From NCBI GenBank assembly GCA_963665495.1, contig OY762289.1, positions 434,001-498,000 on the forward strand: a stretch of 64,000 nt of DNA, read 5' to 3'. Both the position numbers and the translations under genes were made by a program. The notes beneath the pieces were generated by a model that was not told the origin of the DNA, did not search any database, and saw nothing but the letters and a program-made list of their open reading frames with translations. This document shows, one piece after another, positions 63,795-64,000 of the stretch. This DNA is from G963665495 sp963665495 (lineage in GTDB: Bacteria > Desulfobacterota > Desulfovibrionia > Desulfovibrionales > Desulfovibrionaceae). Numbering within the stretch: the first letter of the stretch is position 1; each line of letters begins with the position of its first letter.

Positions 63795-64000
63795 ATGGGC
63801 GTTACCGGAACTTTGCACGAGGACAGACTTTTTCCCGCAGATCCTAACGTACGGGCAATTGCCCGCGGGTTGTACGCTCTGGTCAAAGACCTGCCCATCA
63901 TCAGCCCGCACGGCCATACGGATCCCAAATGGTACGCGGAGGATGTGCAGTTTCCCAACCCCACGCAACTTTTCCTGATCCCCGACCACTATGTCTTCCG
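63795..64000 (+). CDS. uxaC: Uronate isomerase, 3' truncated by the window edge
   Basis: Only the first 68 codons are seen. AGGGGGAA lies upstream of the ATG. The product starts MGVTGTLHEDRLFPADPNVR and has LPIISPHGHTDPKWYAED, the His-x-His metal site of uronate isomerases, then NPTQLFLIPDHYVF. It converts glucuronate to fructuronate or galacturonate to tagaturonate, the first step of hexuronate breakdown. It is in one operon with the GntR regulator. Confidence 0.88.
   Translation, partial: MGVTGTLHEDRLFPADPNVRAIARGLYALVKDLPIISPHGHTDPKWYAEDVQFPNPTQLFLIPDHYVF

Overview
The window looks like a chromosomal segment of a sulfate-reducing deltaproteobacterium of the Desulfovibrio type (Desulfobacterota). 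The case rests on gene content: an ahbC-hemB-ahbD cluster for haem synthesis from sirohaem, a pta-ackA pair with a long two-domain Pta, many sigma-54 activators, an unusual Lon protease and several large chemoreceptors. Base composition is moderately GC-rich, with AT-rich control regions. No rRNA, tRNA or CRISPR array was seen. The species cannot be named from this sequence.

Layout. 1-3.97 kb is the tail of a type IV pilus or type II secretion operon of MSHA type (PilN-like, GspB/PilP-like, lipoprotein secretin, TPR protein). 4.0-5.6 kb holds a NifA-like activator. 5.9-9.4 kb holds a periplasmic binding protein joined to a hybrid-free sensor kinase. 9.4-13.1 kb, on the minus strand, holds the secretion ATPase and an ExeA/MshM-like ATPase that belong with the first block. 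13.2-17.1 kb holds a YheT-like hydrolase and a kinase/NtrC-type regulator pair. An intact IS3-family element (17150-18465) follows.

18.5-27 kb: a chemoreceptor, a Lon protease with a receiver domain inserted in it, and a probable stress operon behind a sigma-54-like promoter (Usp-like protein, two small proteins, TauE/SafE exporter, tandem UspA, small membrane protein). 27.2-29.6 kb: a stand-alone LarC C-terminal-domain protein with an unassigned 591-residue partner, next to nearly 1 kb without a convincing gene. 30.5-36.4 kb: ackA, pta and glycogen phosphorylase, the energy and storage block.

36.8-44.6 kb: a radical SAM/SPASM protein followed by a small four-cysteine protein, an autoregulated TetR gene, hisC-cmk, a DUF900-like hydrolase, mazG and cvpA. 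44.8-50.6 kb: ahbD, hemB and ahbC, then envelope proteins. 50.9-54.6 kb: an unassigned protein, a sigma-54 activator with an altered GAFTGA loop, and azlCD for branched-chain amino acid export. 55-62.8 kb: three tandem 756-residue chemoreceptors from local duplication. The window ends in a GntR regulator with two clear operators and the start of uxaC, marking a hexuronate catabolic locus.

The strongest leads are the LarC2-like/unknown pair, the Lon-receiver fusion, the binding protein/kinase pair, the radical SAM neighbour with four cysteines, and the chemoreceptor triplication.
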